Shown: positions 1 to 8,616, numbered from the stretch's first letter. The stretch is 64,000 nt of DNA from [Flexibacter] sp. ATCC 35208 (GCF_001975825.1 NZ_MTKN01000037.1:1-64000); one strand, 5' to 3'. A program made the numbers and translations. The notes: a model not told the origin generated them from the letters alone.

Positions 1-28
1 ATAAACAACTTCAATAATAAAAATAAAA

Positions 29-48
29 GCTGGTCTAAAAAGACCAGC
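29..48. terminator. hairpin at window start
   Basis: An 8-bp perfect stem (GCTGGTCT / AGACCAGC) with a 4-base loop. Read on the minus strand it is followed by a T-rich stretch, so it can end transcripts coming from rnhA and the trailing reading frame to its right. It could also serve a plus-strand gene lying outside the window. Confidence 0.6.
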
Positions 49-49
49 C

Positions 50-229
50 TTAAAGTTCTTTTTTAAAACTTTTTTTCTCGAGGGCTTGTTTTTCAACATA
101 GAATACACGCTCTTCGTTATTTGAGTACCAGGTGGTGTAAGGTTTTTGTTTATTCCCGACCAACCTAATAAGGGAATAATCATTGAAGAACGTTTTTCCC
201 GGATTCCCATCAAGGGGGGGATGATAATA
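50..229 (-). pseudogene. startless open frame trailing RNase HI
   Basis: A 59-residue open frame, ending in TAA, that reads like real protein (charged, aromatic, ends KKSFKKEL) but has no in-frame ATG and is preceded by a TAA. It lies directly behind rnhA on the same strand. The stretch 214-220 is a run of seven G. With six G the frame would join the rnhA frame just after its TGA stop. It may be a decayed C-terminal extension or a remnant of a separate small gene. I do not recognise the family, and coding is inferred only from composition. Confidence 0.25.
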
Positions 230-251
230 TTACCTGCTCAGGAACTTTGTC

Positions 252-725
252 TCAAAAGGCTCTTTTACGCAGCTCTTCTCTCATGATCTTTCTTACCAGT
301 TTATCTGCATCAATATTATAATTGATATGCATACCCTGTTTTTGATGCGCTTTTACTTTGGTAAAAATCAATTGAATCTGTGCCCCCAGGCGATAGAGTT
401 CCTGCACCATGTCTGCATTACGTATAATAGTTCCCTTACTGGTAATGAAGTTTGCATGGCTAAGTTTATATTGTCGCTCCATCAATCCCGTTACATACTG
501 GCTATCAGCGTAAATGTGCAGGTGTTGGATGTCTTTAAAATTGTTTTGAACATATTTTATTCCTTCTATTACTGCGGATAGTTCCATCCTGTTATGTGTA
601 GTGTCTTGTACGCTGCCAGACAAGACCACTTTCCCCCCGTCTGTCAATATGATGGCAACCCATGCTCCCTGGCCACTTTGGGGGTGACAACTTCCATCTG
701 TATATATAGCCGCTGTATTGATCAT
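252..725 (-). CDS. rnhA: ribonuclease HI
   Basis: Ribonuclease HI cuts the RNA strand of RNA-DNA hybrids in the cytoplasm, removing primers and R-loops. The 157-residue protein has the usual size of the catalytic domain with no N-terminal hybrid-binding domain. The four acidic catalytic positions are visible: Asp in YTDGSC (about residue 9), Glu in RMEL (about 48), Asp in YADSQYV (about 73) and a late Asp in NIDADKLV (about 139), preceded by the flexible His of KAHQKQG. The start at 725 gives a protein beginning MINTAAIYTDG, which fits the family exactly. It stands alone, followed by a startless frame on the same strand and a hairpin. Confidence 0.9.
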   Translation of the reverse strand: MINTAAIYTDGSCHPQSGQGAWVAIILTDGGKVVLSGSVQDTTHNRMELSAVIEGIKYVQNNFKDIQHLHIYADSQYVTGLMERQYKLSHANFITSKGTIIRNADMVQELYRLGAQIQLIFTKVKAHQKQGMHINYNIDADKLVRKIMREELRKRAF

Positions 726-1186
726 ATCTACAAATGTAAGGTGAATTCCGTCTAACCATTGTTATTCTGCCTGACATGTGCTGGTCAATGTTAGTGCATC
801 AATGCTTGCTCAAATGGGGTGGCCCGGGATCACACCAAATTGGATATTGAGCGAAGATGAAAGGCGCGGATGTGGAAGCGGTTGTTTTCGGGGAATAATA
901 GAAAATAAGGCAAGGAGCCGATGATCCGGCATTGATGCAGGTAGCGCTTTTGGAAGAGGTTCGGTGTCAACTAAATATCACCATTCTATCAGAACAAACC
1001 GATTGTGCAGACCGATAATTAAAACCTGGAATTTGGAACCCGATCTGGCAAGGGAGTTTGTAAACTACCCGGGAGTTGGTATTTTTACAACTTAGGGGAT
1101 TAAATGCTTGTCAACAGTAAAACACCAGACGCTACTATTGGGTCTGCCTGTACAGCACTTATTTAATTCCTTTTTAACTAAATCTT
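726..1186. other. intergenic, possibly decayed coding DNA
   Basis: No intact gene is seen. Two short stretches translate into protein-like strings without usable starts: about 918-1019 (ends SEQTDCADR) and about 1020-1096 (ends GVGIFTT). They look like remnants of a lost gene, but this rests only on how the translation reads. I see no clear promoter before the gene at 1187. Confidence 0.3.
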
Positions 1187-1552
1187 ATGAAAATGTACAA
1201 ACTATTATGTGGGTTCCTGTTGCTTTTCTGCCTGCAAAGCAAAGCACAATCTAAAGATTCATTGAATGTAAAGCTGGCTGAAGCCAAACGTGAGATATTG
1301 GCGAATGTCGTTATTAACGACAACGCGAATAAGGCGTTTGATGGTTTAACGCAGAAAGCAACAGAGGCTTATCAGCATGATGGATCTAGTAAAAATCTGG
1401 CTAAGATCCTTGAACGCTACCGGGCATTGTTAACAGAAATCAAAGGTGCACAGACGCCTAAAGTCAACAATACCGAAGAGTTTGAAGTTAGCTACGAATC
1501 TGTAAAAAAAGCTAAGTTGAAACTCTGCCCGCTTTATCCTTTTTGCGATTAA
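1187..1552 (+). CDS. small exported protein, unknown function
   Basis: A 121-residue protein that starts with a clear signal peptide: charged MKMYK, a hydrophobic core and a cleavage-like SKAQS near residue 21. The mature part is about 100 residues, alpha-helical and rich in Lys, Glu and Ala, with a Cys-Pro-Cys-type tail (LCPLYPFCD). I do not recognise a family. It is isolated: degenerate DNA lies before it, and a strong hairpin about 130 bases downstream can end its transcript. Export to the periplasm is inferred from the signal peptide. Confidence 0.6.
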   Translation: MKMYKLLCGFLLLFCLQSKAQSKDSLNVKLAEAKREILANVVINDNANKAFDGLTQKATEAYQHDGSSKNLAKILERYRALLTEIKGAQTPKVNNTEEFEVSYESVKKAKLKLCPLYPFCD

Positions 1553-1684
1553 GTTGTAATAGCTCCGAATTGCGTCGCCAATCAGTTCATATAATAGTTA
1601 TGAAAAATGAATTGGCTTACTGACCATTGAGCGAACCAATATAGATTGGAAAATGAGAAGCTTACAATAAAGTAAAATAGCTAA

Positions 1685-1724
1685 AAAACGAGGGTGTATC
1701 ATGAGTCAGATACACCCTCGTTTT
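1685..1724. terminator. long-stem hairpin terminator
   Basis: A 16-bp near-perfect stem (AAAACGAGGGTGTATC with its complement) and an 8-base loop, ending in a run of T on the plus strand and a run of T on the minus strand. It can work in both directions. The stem and loop layout closely resembles the hairpin at 8694-8729 (AACGAGGCCGTATC), so the two may be related. Confidence 0.75.
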
Positions 1725-1835
1725 TCTGAAAATGGTTTTCATTCCCCGTTGGTTGTGAATTCCCTTTTTCATGAATGTTTTTTCTGAAAATAGTTTTCAC
1801 TCCCCGTTGGTGAATTCCAACTTTCATGAATGTTT
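1723..1835. repeat. two-copy tandem repeat, 58 and 55 bp
   Basis: Unit 1 is 1723-1780 and unit 2 is 1781-1835. Both begin TTTCTGAAAAT and end TTTCATGAATGTTT, and share CCCCGTTGG in the middle. They differ by a few substitutions and a short deletion. The repeat follows a terminator hairpin directly and shows no reading frame of interest. Confidence 0.7.
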
Positions 1836-1889
1836 TAATTCGGATACCTGATGGAGCCAGATTCCATTTTATGCGTTTCTCAGGAGTTT

Positions 1890-2012
1890 CATTTATTTAT
1901 GATACACTCTCATTTTTTGTGCCCGGTAGGGTAAGTTTTTCGAACCAGGCTATGAAATCAAGGACCTAATACCTGGCTGAGTTTTACCGGGGAGTGAGAT
2001 CATAAACAAATG
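1890..2012. repeat. nested inverted repeat containing a GTGCCC repeat copy
   Basis: Outer arms are CATTTATTTATGAT (1890-1903) and ATCATAAACAAATG (1999-2012). Inside are CCCGGTA (1922-1928) with TACCGGG (1985-1991), and CCAGG (1945-1949) with CCTGG (1972-1976). The whole block could fold into one long interrupted hairpin. The left half, 1919-1949, is a copy of the dispersed GTGCCC..GGTAAG repeat seen again at 33629, 35873 and 39062. No gene lies within it. It could be a decayed mobile-element end. Confidence 0.5.
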
Positions 2013-2154
2013 CGATGATTTAAGATCCAGGAGAAGAATGGGGTGATTTTCTCACCTGTACAATATCAATATAAAATTATTTGTTTCTTAAATACCAATA
2101 TGACTGTGTTTAATGAAAGTTAAAAATTATTAAACATGTCATAGGCTTTTCAAG

Positions 2155-3036
2155 TTATTCCTCCGAAATATTCAGCAATGTCAGCAGGTCTTTTTTAAAC
2201 AAGGCGTTATCTGGTAAATGCTTATTGACATGTTCCGGAATAGGTCCTGTAAAATAAACTTTTGAGCCTGGAACAGCCATACACACAGTCTTACAATATT
2301 TAATAAAATCATCCTCTGATAAAGGAGTCGTTAAATTAGTGACAATAAATGCGAAATCACATGCTGTAACAATACGGTCAAGACTTTCATAAGGAACAGA
2401 TTGCCCCAGATATATGGTCTTAAATCCCCGTGATCTCAGTATATAATTAAAAAATAGTAGTCCTATCTCATGCAACTCATTTTCGGGCAGGAATAATAAC
2501 GCGGTACCGAGCGCCTGGTTTACTGCACGGGTAATTCGTTCGGTAGCAACTATGATCTTGTTCCGGATGAGATTGGAGATAAAATGTTCCTGGGCAGGAT
2601 TAATGGTACCTATCTGCCACATAATACCAATACGGCGGAAAAATGGAAAAATGTGTTTGATGATGGTATTTTCAAATCCTTCAGTCATCACTATATCCAG
2701 GAATGTTTTATTAAATAGTTCTTCATCCAGGTTGATAAGGCTTAAAAGTAAGCTATCGCTATATGTATCTTGCTGGTTTACAATTTTAAGTCCGGATATT
2801 TTGCTTGCAATTTCGGCATCGCTCATTTCACTGATGGCTGAAATTTTAAAGCCATATTGTGACAACATACTGATATTCAGTAGTTTTTTGAGGTCTTCAT
2901 TGGTATAGAAACGGATATTCGTATCTGTTCTGCCTGGCTGTACAATTTTATATCTCTTCTCCCAGATCCTAATAGTATGTGCCTTAATGCCAGATAGGTT
3001 TTCGAGATCCTTAATTGAATACATTTCAGATGCCAT
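2155..3036 (-). CDS. CarH/LitR-like MerR regulator with B12-binding domain
   Basis: Transcriptional repressor predicted to use adenosylcobalamin as a light sensor. Residues 1-75 form a MerR-type winged helix (YSIKDLENLSGIKAHTIRIWE). Residues about 90-170 form the helical cap with the MWQIGTINPAQEH signature, like the W-x9-EH motif of CarH. Residues about 175-290 are the Rossmann B12 domain with ELHEIG, matching the ExHxxG lower-ligand motif (His). The 293-residue length fits CarH. It is divergently transcribed from crtI with 145 bases between, the standard place for a repressor of light-induced carotenoid synthesis. Family knowledge says darkness with B12 gives a DNA-bound tetramer and light releases it. 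The operator is not proven here, but TTTGTTTA-like motifs recur in the gap. Confidence 0.85.
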   Translation of the reverse strand: MASEMYSIKDLENLSGIKAHTIRIWEKRYKIVQPGRTDTNIRFYTNEDLKKLLNISMLSQYGFKISAISEMSDAEIASKISGLKIVNQQDTYSDSLLLSLINLDEELFNKTFLDIVMTEGFENTIIKHIFPFFRRIGIMWQIGTINPAQEHFISNLIRNKIIVATERITRAVNQALGTALLFLPENELHEIGLLFFNYILRSRGFKTIYLGQSVPYESLDRIVTACDFAFIVTNLTTPLSEDDFIKYCKTVCMAVPGSKVYFTGPIPEHVNKHLPDNALFKKDLLTLLNISEE

Positions 3037-3131
3037 TATTACAAATTTGAATTGTCAAGGTAGGTATTTATAAATATCTGCCTTTCCATAAAACGATTAT
3101 TCCTGGGCAAAATTAAATCTTTTGTTTATCC

Positions 3132-3161
3132 TTTGTTTTGAAAGTTTAAACACTATCTTTG
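3132..3161 (+). promoter_or_regulatory. crt promoter with possible CarH operator
   Basis: TTTG at 3132-3135, an 18-base spacer and TATCTTTG at 3154-3161 match the Bacteroidota sigma-A consensus (TTTG, about 19, TAnnTTTG), 20 bases before crtI. The motif TTTGTTTA or TTTGTTTT occurs at 3121, 3132 and 3158, overlapping both boxes, and GTTTAAAC (3144-3151) is a palindrome inside the spacer. These could be the regulator's binding sites; that part is inference. Confidence 0.6.
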
Positions 3162-3181
3162 TTTAACATTTTCAATAAAAG

Positions 3182-4687
3182 ATGAAACAAGAACCAGGTG
3201 AAAAGGTTTTGGTAATTGGTGCTGGGTATGCAGGCTTAACTGCTGCCATTACTATGGCCAGTTATGGATACCAGGTAACTGTAGTAGAAAAGCATGAGAC
3301 TACCGGTGGGAGGGGGAGGGCATTCAGTGAGAGTGGATTTACATTTGACATGGGACCTAGTTGGTATTGGATGCCAGAAGTGGCTGAAGGCTTCTTTAAT
3401 CGTCATGGACGTCGAATAGGAGACTACCTGTCTCTTGTACGATTAGACCCTTCTTACCAGGTAGTTTTTGGAAAGAATGATGCTGTTCAACTCCCGGCGT
3501 CTTTTAGTGGTATTTGTTCTTTATTTGAAAGTATAGAAAAGGGTGCAGGCAGTAAGCTGAAAATATTTATGCGTGAGGCTGAATATAAGTACCAGACAGC
3601 TATGAAGACTTATATTAATAAGCCGGGCCTTCATATAAGTGAGTTATGCAATGTAGAGGTACTACAATCAGTTCTGAGAATGGACATGTTACAATCTTTC
3701 AGGAGTCATGCCAGCAAATTTTTTAAGGATGAAAGGCTTTTAAGGATTATTGAGTTTCCTATATTATTTCTGGGAGCTACTGCTGATAAAATTCCAGCGA
3801 TGTATAGTATGATGAACTATGCAGATATGAAATTAGGTACGTGGTATCCTATGGGAGGAATGGTAAAGTTATCGGAGGCGTTGACAACGCTGGCACGGGA
3901 AAAGGGGGTACATTTTTTAAATGGTACAGAAGTAACAAGTTTGGTAGTGATTAATGATAAAGTGTCGGGAGTAGCTACCAATAGAGGGGTCATTTCAGCT
4001 GACATTGTGATTTCCGGTGCAGATTATCATCATACGGACAGGGAATTGTTACCTGTGCAAAAAAGTAATTACTCTGAAGAGTATTGGCAGAAGCGGGTAA
4101 TGGCACCTTCGTGCCTCATTTATTATATAGGCGTTACCCGTAAATTGCCAGGCCTGCTACATCACAATCTTTTCTTTGAACATGATCTGCAACAGCATGC
4201 TGCTGCTATCTATAAGACATCGACATGGCCAAGTCATCCCTTATTCTATTTATGTTGTCCTTCTAAGACGGATATTAGTGTGGCACCTGAAGGTATGGAA
4301 AATCTGTTTTATTTAATTCCAACTGCTCCTGGGTTGGCAGATACGCCAGAGATAAGAGAAAGGTATTTAAAAATGTTGTTATCAGAAACGGAATTGTTTT
4401 GTGGAGAGCGTTTCGAAAAGGATATTATCTATTCCAGGTCCTATGCCTACAGTAATTTTATTGAGGATTATCATGCATTTAAGGGAAATGCTTATGGATT
4501 AGCTAATACGCTTGGGCAAACATCATTTCTAAAGCCTTCTATTCGTCATAAGAAGATCAAAAATTTGTTTTTTACTGGCCAGCTGACTGTTCCTGGTCCT
4601 GGTGTACCTCCTGCTATCCTTTCGGGGGAAATGGTTGCTCATCACATTTTAAAACAAAAATCTGTCAAACATGAAATCTTTATTTGA
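3182..4687 (+). CDS. crtI: phytoene desaturase (CrtI family)
   Basis: FAD-dependent desaturase that converts colourless phytoene to lycopene in four steps. The 501 residues fit the family. An N-terminal dinucleotide-binding motif (VLVIGAGYAGLTAA, residues 9-22) is followed by the TTGGRGRAF loop and the FDMGPSWYWMP segment. The C-terminal FAD motif is seen in LFFTGQLTVPGPGVPPAILSGE (positions about 466-487, read as two blocks). First gene of a four-gene operon: its end overlaps crtB by 17 bases. The start at 3182 follows the predicted promoter closely. The presence of crtB, crtZ and a cyclase makes desaturase rather than ketolase activity the best call. Confidence 0.92.
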   Translation: MKQEPGEKVLVIGAGYAGLTAAITMASYGYQVTVVEKHETTGGRGRAFSESGFTFDMGPSWYWMPEVAEGFFNRHGRRIGDYLSLVRLDPSYQVVFGKNDAVQLPASFSGICSLFESIEKGAGSKLKIFMREAEYKYQTAMKTYINKPGLHISELCNVEVLQSVLRMDMLQSFRSHASKFFKDERLLRIIEFPILFLGATADKIPAMYSMMNYADMKLGTWYPMGGMVKLSEALTTLAREKGVHFLNGTEVTSLVVINDKVSGVATNRGVISADIVISGADYHHTDRELLPVQKSNYSEEYWQKRVMAPSCLIYYIGVTRKLPGLLHHNLFFEHDLQQHAAAIYKTSTWPSHPLFYLCCPSKTDISVAPEGMENLFYLIPTAPGLADTPEIRERYLKMLLSETELFCGERFEKDIIYSRSYAYSNFIEDYHAFKGNAYGLANTLGQTSFLKPSIRHKKIKNLFFTGQLTVPGPGVPPAILSGEMVAHHILKQKSVKHEIFI

Positions 4688-5510
4688 TAAAGTAAGTGCA
4701 GGTTGTAGTAAGTTAACAACGGAGGCATATAGCACATCATTTTCTCTGGGTATCAAATTGCTGGATAAAAAATTTCATGGGCCAATTTATGCTATATATG
4801 GATTTGTGCGCTTTGCAGACGAAATAGTTGACTCATTTCACGAATATGATAAGGCTGCATTGCTTCGGCATTTCAGAGAAGAAACTTATAAAGCTATTAC
4901 TGATAAAATAAGTCTGAATCCTATATTGAATAGTTTTCAAAGTGTTTATCATACTTTTAATATAGAACAGGAGCTGGTGGATACATTTCTGGATAGTATG
5001 GAAATGGACCTCCACCAGCATTTTTACACCCGTAGTATTTATGAGCAATATATACTGGGTAGTGCGGAAGTAGTAGGTCTGATGTGTCTGAAGGTTTTTA
5101 CGGAAGGAAACGATGCTATTTATAACCAGCTACGCACACCGGCCATGAAGTTAGGCGCAGCATTTCAGAAGGTCAATTTTCTCCGGGATGTAAAAGCTGA
5201 TAGCCAGCAACTAGGCAGGCATTACTTTCCACTTGTCAACCTGGAGCATTTTACAAATGGGGATAAGTTTGCCATAGAGGCAGAAATATCAGCTGATTTC
5301 CAGGCGGCTTTAACTGGTATATTCGCATTGCCACTCAGCTCGCGAAAGGGAGTGTATCTTGCTTATGCTTATTACCAGGTATTGTTTAAAAAAATTAAGA
5401 GTTTGCCGGCACAGCGCATTATGAATGAGAGGGTGAGAGTACCGAATACTCAAAAGCTTGGTATTATGTTACAAACTTATTTATTCCCATTTAATTTATT
5501 GCAGCAATGA
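4671..5510 (+). CDS. crtB: phytoene synthase
   Basis: Condenses two geranylgeranyl diphosphates into phytoene, the first committed carotenoid step, at the inner membrane surface. The 279 residues carry both Asp-rich Mg-binding sites of the squalene/phytoene synthase family: DEIVD (residues about 51-55) and the later RDVKAD in QKVNFLRDVKADSQQLGRHY (about 170-188). The start overlaps the end of crtI by 17 bases and the stop overlaps crtZ by 4 (ATGA), so translation is probably coupled. Confidence 0.93.
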   Translation: MKSLFDKVSAGCSKLTTEAYSTSFSLGIKLLDKKFHGPIYAIYGFVRFADEIVDSFHEYDKAALLRHFREETYKAITDKISLNPILNSFQSVYHTFNIEQELVDTFLDSMEMDLHQHFYTRSIYEQYILGSAEVVGLMCLKVFTEGNDAIYNQLRTPAMKLGAAFQKVNFLRDVKADSQQLGRHYFPLVNLEHFTNGDKFAIEAEISADFQAALTGIFALPLSSRKGVYLAYAYYQVLFKKIKSLPAQRIMNERVRVPNTQKLGIMLQTYLFPFNLLQQ

Positions 5511-6001
5511 TTGATAATTTTGTTTTTATTTCCATGCTGCTATTAGGTTTTGTGGGCATGGAAGGTGTAGCCTGGCTGACACACAAATACCTGATGCATG
5601 GTCCGCTATGGTTTTTGCATAGTGATCATCACCGTAAACCAGAAGGGCAATTTTTAGAAAAGAATGATTTTTTCTTTTTGATATTTGCTCTTCCTGGAAT
5701 GGCGTTATTTTTAATTGGTACCATTCATAAAAGTTTTTTCCTCATTGGTCTTGCCTCGGGAATTACATTATATGGATTTACTTATTTTATGGTGCATGAT
5801 ATATTTGTTCATCAGCGCTTCAAATGGATTAGGAATAGCAATCATATTTATCTTAGGGCACTTCGGCGTGCGCACAAAATGCATCATAAACATCTTGGAA
5901 AAGAAAAAGGGGAATGTTTTGGAATGCTGTTTTTCCCGTTAAAATATTTCAGGTTAGTTTCAAAAAAGAATGTTAATGAAACACCTTTACCTGTGGATTG
6001 A
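5507..6001 (+). CDS. crtZ: beta-carotene hydroxylase
   Basis: Membrane di-iron hydroxylase that adds 3-OH groups to beta-carotene, giving zeaxanthin. The 164-residue protein has the histidine clusters of the fatty-acid hydroxylase superfamily: HKYLMH (about 27-32), HSDHH (about 38-42), a mid-protein HDIFVHQRF and RRAHKMHHKH near residue 125-132. At least three hydrophobic segments are present. It overlaps crtB by 4 bases and the next gene by 32 bases. The product call follows from the motifs and the cluster. Confidence 0.9.
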   Translation: MIDNFVFISMLLLGFVGMEGVAWLTHKYLMHGPLWFLHSDHHRKPEGQFLEKNDFFFLIFALPGMALFLIGTIHKSFFLIGLASGITLYGFTYFMVHDIFVHQRFKWIRNSNHIYLRALRRAHKMHHKHLGKEKGECFGMLFFPLKYFRLVSKKNVNETPLPVD

Positions 6002-6686
6002 TATTAGTGCTATAATTGTTCCATTTATAGCAAGCTTTCATCCGCGGGTGAAATTTTATAAGGTTTGGGGTGTAGTATTTTTAGCTATGCTACTGTCAGG
6101 GACTTTATTTATTTTGTGGGATATAGGGTTTACTCAGGCAGGAGTGTGGGGATTTAATCCATCGTATATTTCAGGAATTTATTGTTTTTATCTTCCTGTT
6201 GAAGAGGTCTTGTTTTTCCTGTGTATTCCTTACGCCTGTACATTTTCTTATCATTGTCTTACATTGTTTTGGCCACATAAGAGTTTTTCACCTAAGATCT
6301 CATCTTTCATATCATGGGTGCTTATAACAGGAGGATTGATCGTTTCCATTTCCTTTTTCAGGTATAAGTATACCAGTGCAACGTTTCTTTTACTCGCATT
6401 ATTTATAATGTATGTAAGGAACAAGAGCTGGGTAGGCCACTTCTATTTTTGCTATAGTTTGCTATTAATACCTTTCATTATTATAAATGGGTTATTAACA
6501 GGGAGCTGTTTAGAAGCTCCTGTTGTCTGGTATAATAGTCATGAGATCATTGGATGGAGAATATTGACTATACCTGTAGAAGATGTGTTTTATGGATTAG
6601 TGTTGATTGGATCACAGATTGTTTTCTACGAATTGTTTGCCAGGGAAAGATGGATATCTGAATGCCGGCAAGTTACCCATTCCTGA
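5970..6686 (+). CDS. lycopene cyclase, fused CrtYcd type
   Basis: Integral membrane cyclase that closes both ends of lycopene to beta-carotene. The 238 residues hold about seven hydrophobic helices arranged as two similar halves, each with the PVEE/PVED motif of this family: LPVEEVLFFLCIP near residue 75 and IPVEDVFYGLV near residue 205. This is the fused form of the heterodimeric CrtYc/CrtYd cyclase common in Bacteroidota, not the flavin CrtY. The start at 5970 overlaps the end of crtZ by 32 bases. Last gene of the crt operon; the convergent neighbour begins 14 bases later. Confidence 0.88.
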   Translation: MLMKHLYLWIDISAIIVPFIASFHPRVKFYKVWGVVFLAMLLSGTLFILWDIGFTQAGVWGFNPSYISGIYCFYLPVEEVLFFLCIPYACTFSYHCLTLFWPHKSFSPKISSFISWVLITGGLIVSISFFRYKYTSATFLLLALFIMYVRNKSWVGHFYFCYSLLLIPFIIINGLLTGSCLEAPVVWYNSHEIIGWRILTIPVEDVFYGLVLIGSQIVFYELFARERWISECRQVTHS

Positions 6687-6700
6687 CTTTTTTAAATTTA

Positions 6701-8113
6701 TCAGGTTGTTGCTATTTTTCGGAGCATGCCGCGGAATATGAAATAATGAAATGGGAGCATCAGGTACCAGTAAAAACGTCCGGTAAGCCCTACAGGTCTG
6801 AAAGTGGCTTCCTGGCGAATTATTCCTGCATCGGAGACACTAAATTCTAACCATGCTTCACCAGGTAATTTCATTTCTGCATATAGCAATAACCTGTTTC
6901 GGGTATGATCCGCATACAGCACTCTCCAGAAATCAAGACTATCTCCTATTGCCAGACGTGTTGCATGTTTTCTTCCACGTTTAAGTCCGACGCCGCCAAA
7001 TAATTTATCTATAAATCCTCTGATTTCCCAAAGCCAGTCTGCATAGTACCATCCAACGTTTCCTCCTATAGAAAAAATTTTATCAACTGAGCTTTGGATG
7101 TTTTCAGCTTTGATGTATCGGCAATCTTTAAAACAACCATATTGAGGTACCTGGATATGATATGGCAGGCTTTGAAGATTGTTGCCAGAGCTGAGGGCAT
7201 CTTTCCAGGTAGATAATACCATATCCTGTTCTATTTTATCAAAGGCCATCCTGATAGCAGTGCGGTAGTCGATAAGGGAGATTCCTAATGTTTCTGCCAG
7301 GTTATTAGGGCGTGCAACAGTTTCTACCTTCATGCTATCGACAAGGTTTCTGGCAAGCATGTAGGAGGTAGACGTCACGAAATATAGCCAATAAGACGAA
7401 AGTCTTGGTGTCATTACGGGCACTGTTAAAATGTATCTTTTCAATCCTCTTTCTTCAGCAAAGATCTGGAGCATTTCTTTATAGGTTAACTTATCCGCAC
7501 CATACAAGTCGTAAGTTTTTCCGAAAGTTTCTTCTTTCAGGAGTACGCCTGTTAAGAATTCAATAACGTTTCTGATGGCAATGGGTTGTGTATGTATATT
7601 GAGCCATGCAGGAGCGATCATAACAGGTAGTTTTTCTGTCAGGTCGCGGATTATTTCAAAGGATGCACTTCCTGAGCCAACCACAATTCCAGCGCGTAAA
7701 ACTGTAATTCTTGCCTTGCAATCTGCGAGTATTTCTTCCACTTGCTTTCTGGAATGCAGGTGTGTGGAAAGGTTATCTGCATTTACAATTCCGCCGAGGT
7801 AGATGATCTGTCTGGCGGAAGTGTAATTCATAGCGGATACAAAATTCATTGCAGAGCGTTTTTCCATTTCAGTAAAATCCCCTTTTTTACTCATGGAATG
7901 TACCAGGTAATATGCAGCGTCAATATCAGGGGGGATTAACCCAGGGGATATGGGGTTCAGGAGGTCTGCTTCAATAATATGCGGTGTATATAATTCCTGG
8001 TTTACCCTGTTGCGATCTCTTACCAGGCAGTACACTTCATGACCTTGCTCAAGAAGTACAGAGAGTAATCTTTTGCCAATATAACCTGTGCTACCGGTTA
8101 GTAAAATTTTCAT
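6701..8113 (-). CDS. SDR-family NAD(P)-binding protein with DUF2867 domain
   Basis: The 470-residue protein has an N-terminal NAD(P)-binding fold (KILLTGSTGYIGKRLL, residues 2-17) of the atypical short-chain dehydrogenase group, then residues about 300-465 form a DUF2867 domain (WYYADWLWEIRGFIDKLFGG, GDSLDFWRVL). The substrate is unknown. It is convergent with the crt operon, ending 14 bases from it, and similar genes often sit beside carotenoid or photolyase genes regulated by CarH-type proteins. That link is from general knowledge and is not shown by the sequence. A TGTTTA-type inverted repeat lies about 140 bases before its start. Confidence 0.75.
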   Translation of the reverse strand: MKILLTGSTGYIGKRLLSVLLEQGHEVYCLVRDRNRVNQELYTPHIIEADLLNPISPGLIPPDIDAAYYLVHSMSKKGDFTEMEKRSAMNFVSAMNYTSARQIIYLGGIVNADNLSTHLHSRKQVEEILADCKARITVLRAGIVVGSGSASFEIIRDLTEKLPVMIAPAWLNIHTQPIAIRNVIEFLTGVLLKEETFGKTYDLYGADKLTYKEMLQIFAEERGLKRYILTVPVMTPRLSSYWLYFVTSTSYMLARNLVDSMKVETVARPNNLAETLGISLIDYRTAIRMAFDKIEQDMVLSTWKDALSSGNNLQSLPYHIQVPQYGCFKDCRYIKAENIQSSVDKIFSIGGNVGWYYADWLWEIRGFIDKLFGGVGLKRGRKHATRLAIGDSLDFWRVLYADHTRNRLLLYAEMKLPGEAWLEFSVSDAGIIRQEATFRPVGLTGRFYWYLMLPFHYFIFRGMLRKIATT

Positions 8114-8255
8114 AAATAATATCTATTGTCAGTATTGATCTTAATACAGCATATAGGGAGCTTCTTTGCAGATAATAAATAGGAGGTCAGGAGGAAAAGG
8201 ACTGCATCTAATGGCAGTTTAAAAAGAGTATATAAGTAAATATACTGGAAATTTG

Positions 8256-8287
8256 CTGTTTAATGAATAATTTGATTAAATAAACAG
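8256..8287. promoter_or_regulatory. inverted repeat CTGTTTA / TAAACAG
   Basis: Arms CTGTTTA (8256-8262) and TAAACAG (8281-8287) are exact complements 18 bases apart, in the 297-base gap between the divergent SDR and response-regulator genes. The arms resemble the TTTGTTTA motifs at the crt promoter, so the same regulator may bind both. Nothing else was recognised in 8114-8349. Confidence 0.35.
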
Positions 8288-8349
8288 GTTATAGGTTATG
8301 TACAGATATGTCACTAGATATTTGTGGTTTATTATGGTTGATATTCACA

Positions 8350-8393
8350 TTGACTATTTCAGTGGTTAATTATACTTTTGTTTGATTAAACAA
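8350..8393 (+). promoter_or_regulatory. promoter with overlapping TTGTTT/AAACAA palindrome
   Basis: TTG at 8350-8352, a 20-base spacer and TACTTTTG at 8373-8380 match the Bacteroidota promoter form, 30 bases before the response-regulator fragment. Immediately over and behind the -7 box lies TTGTTT (8378-8383) with AAACAA (8388-8393), an operator-like palindrome similar to the motifs at the crtI promoter. Confidence 0.5.
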
Positions 8394-8410
8394 TGTGAAA
8401 TATAAACAAA

Positions 8411-8593
8411 ATGTCGAACCTTACTCAGGCTGTGAAAAACATTCTGCTTGCTGATGATGATCTGGACGATAATGTTGTTTTCATGGATGTTGTTAATGAG
8501 ATTGACAATCAAATAAATGTTAGCATAGTAAATGATGGGGAGGAGCTGATTATCGGGTATCGAATCAACCACGACCAGCCTGGATGCTTGTAA
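8411..8593 (+). pseudogene. truncated response-regulator receiver domain
   Basis: The 60-residue frame begins like a stand-alone receiver domain: ILLADDDLDDN carries the acidic pocket (residues 11-21) and IVNDGEELI matches the second strand and helix. The domain should continue for about 80 more residues with the phosphorylated Asp and the conserved Lys. Instead the similarity breaks off after residue 46 and the frame stops. The DNA behind it belongs to a repeat also found at 35761. It keeps a good promoter but cannot make a working receiver. Confidence 0.7.
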
Positions 8594-8616
8594 TCTCCCA
8601 GGTTTTCATCTTAATC

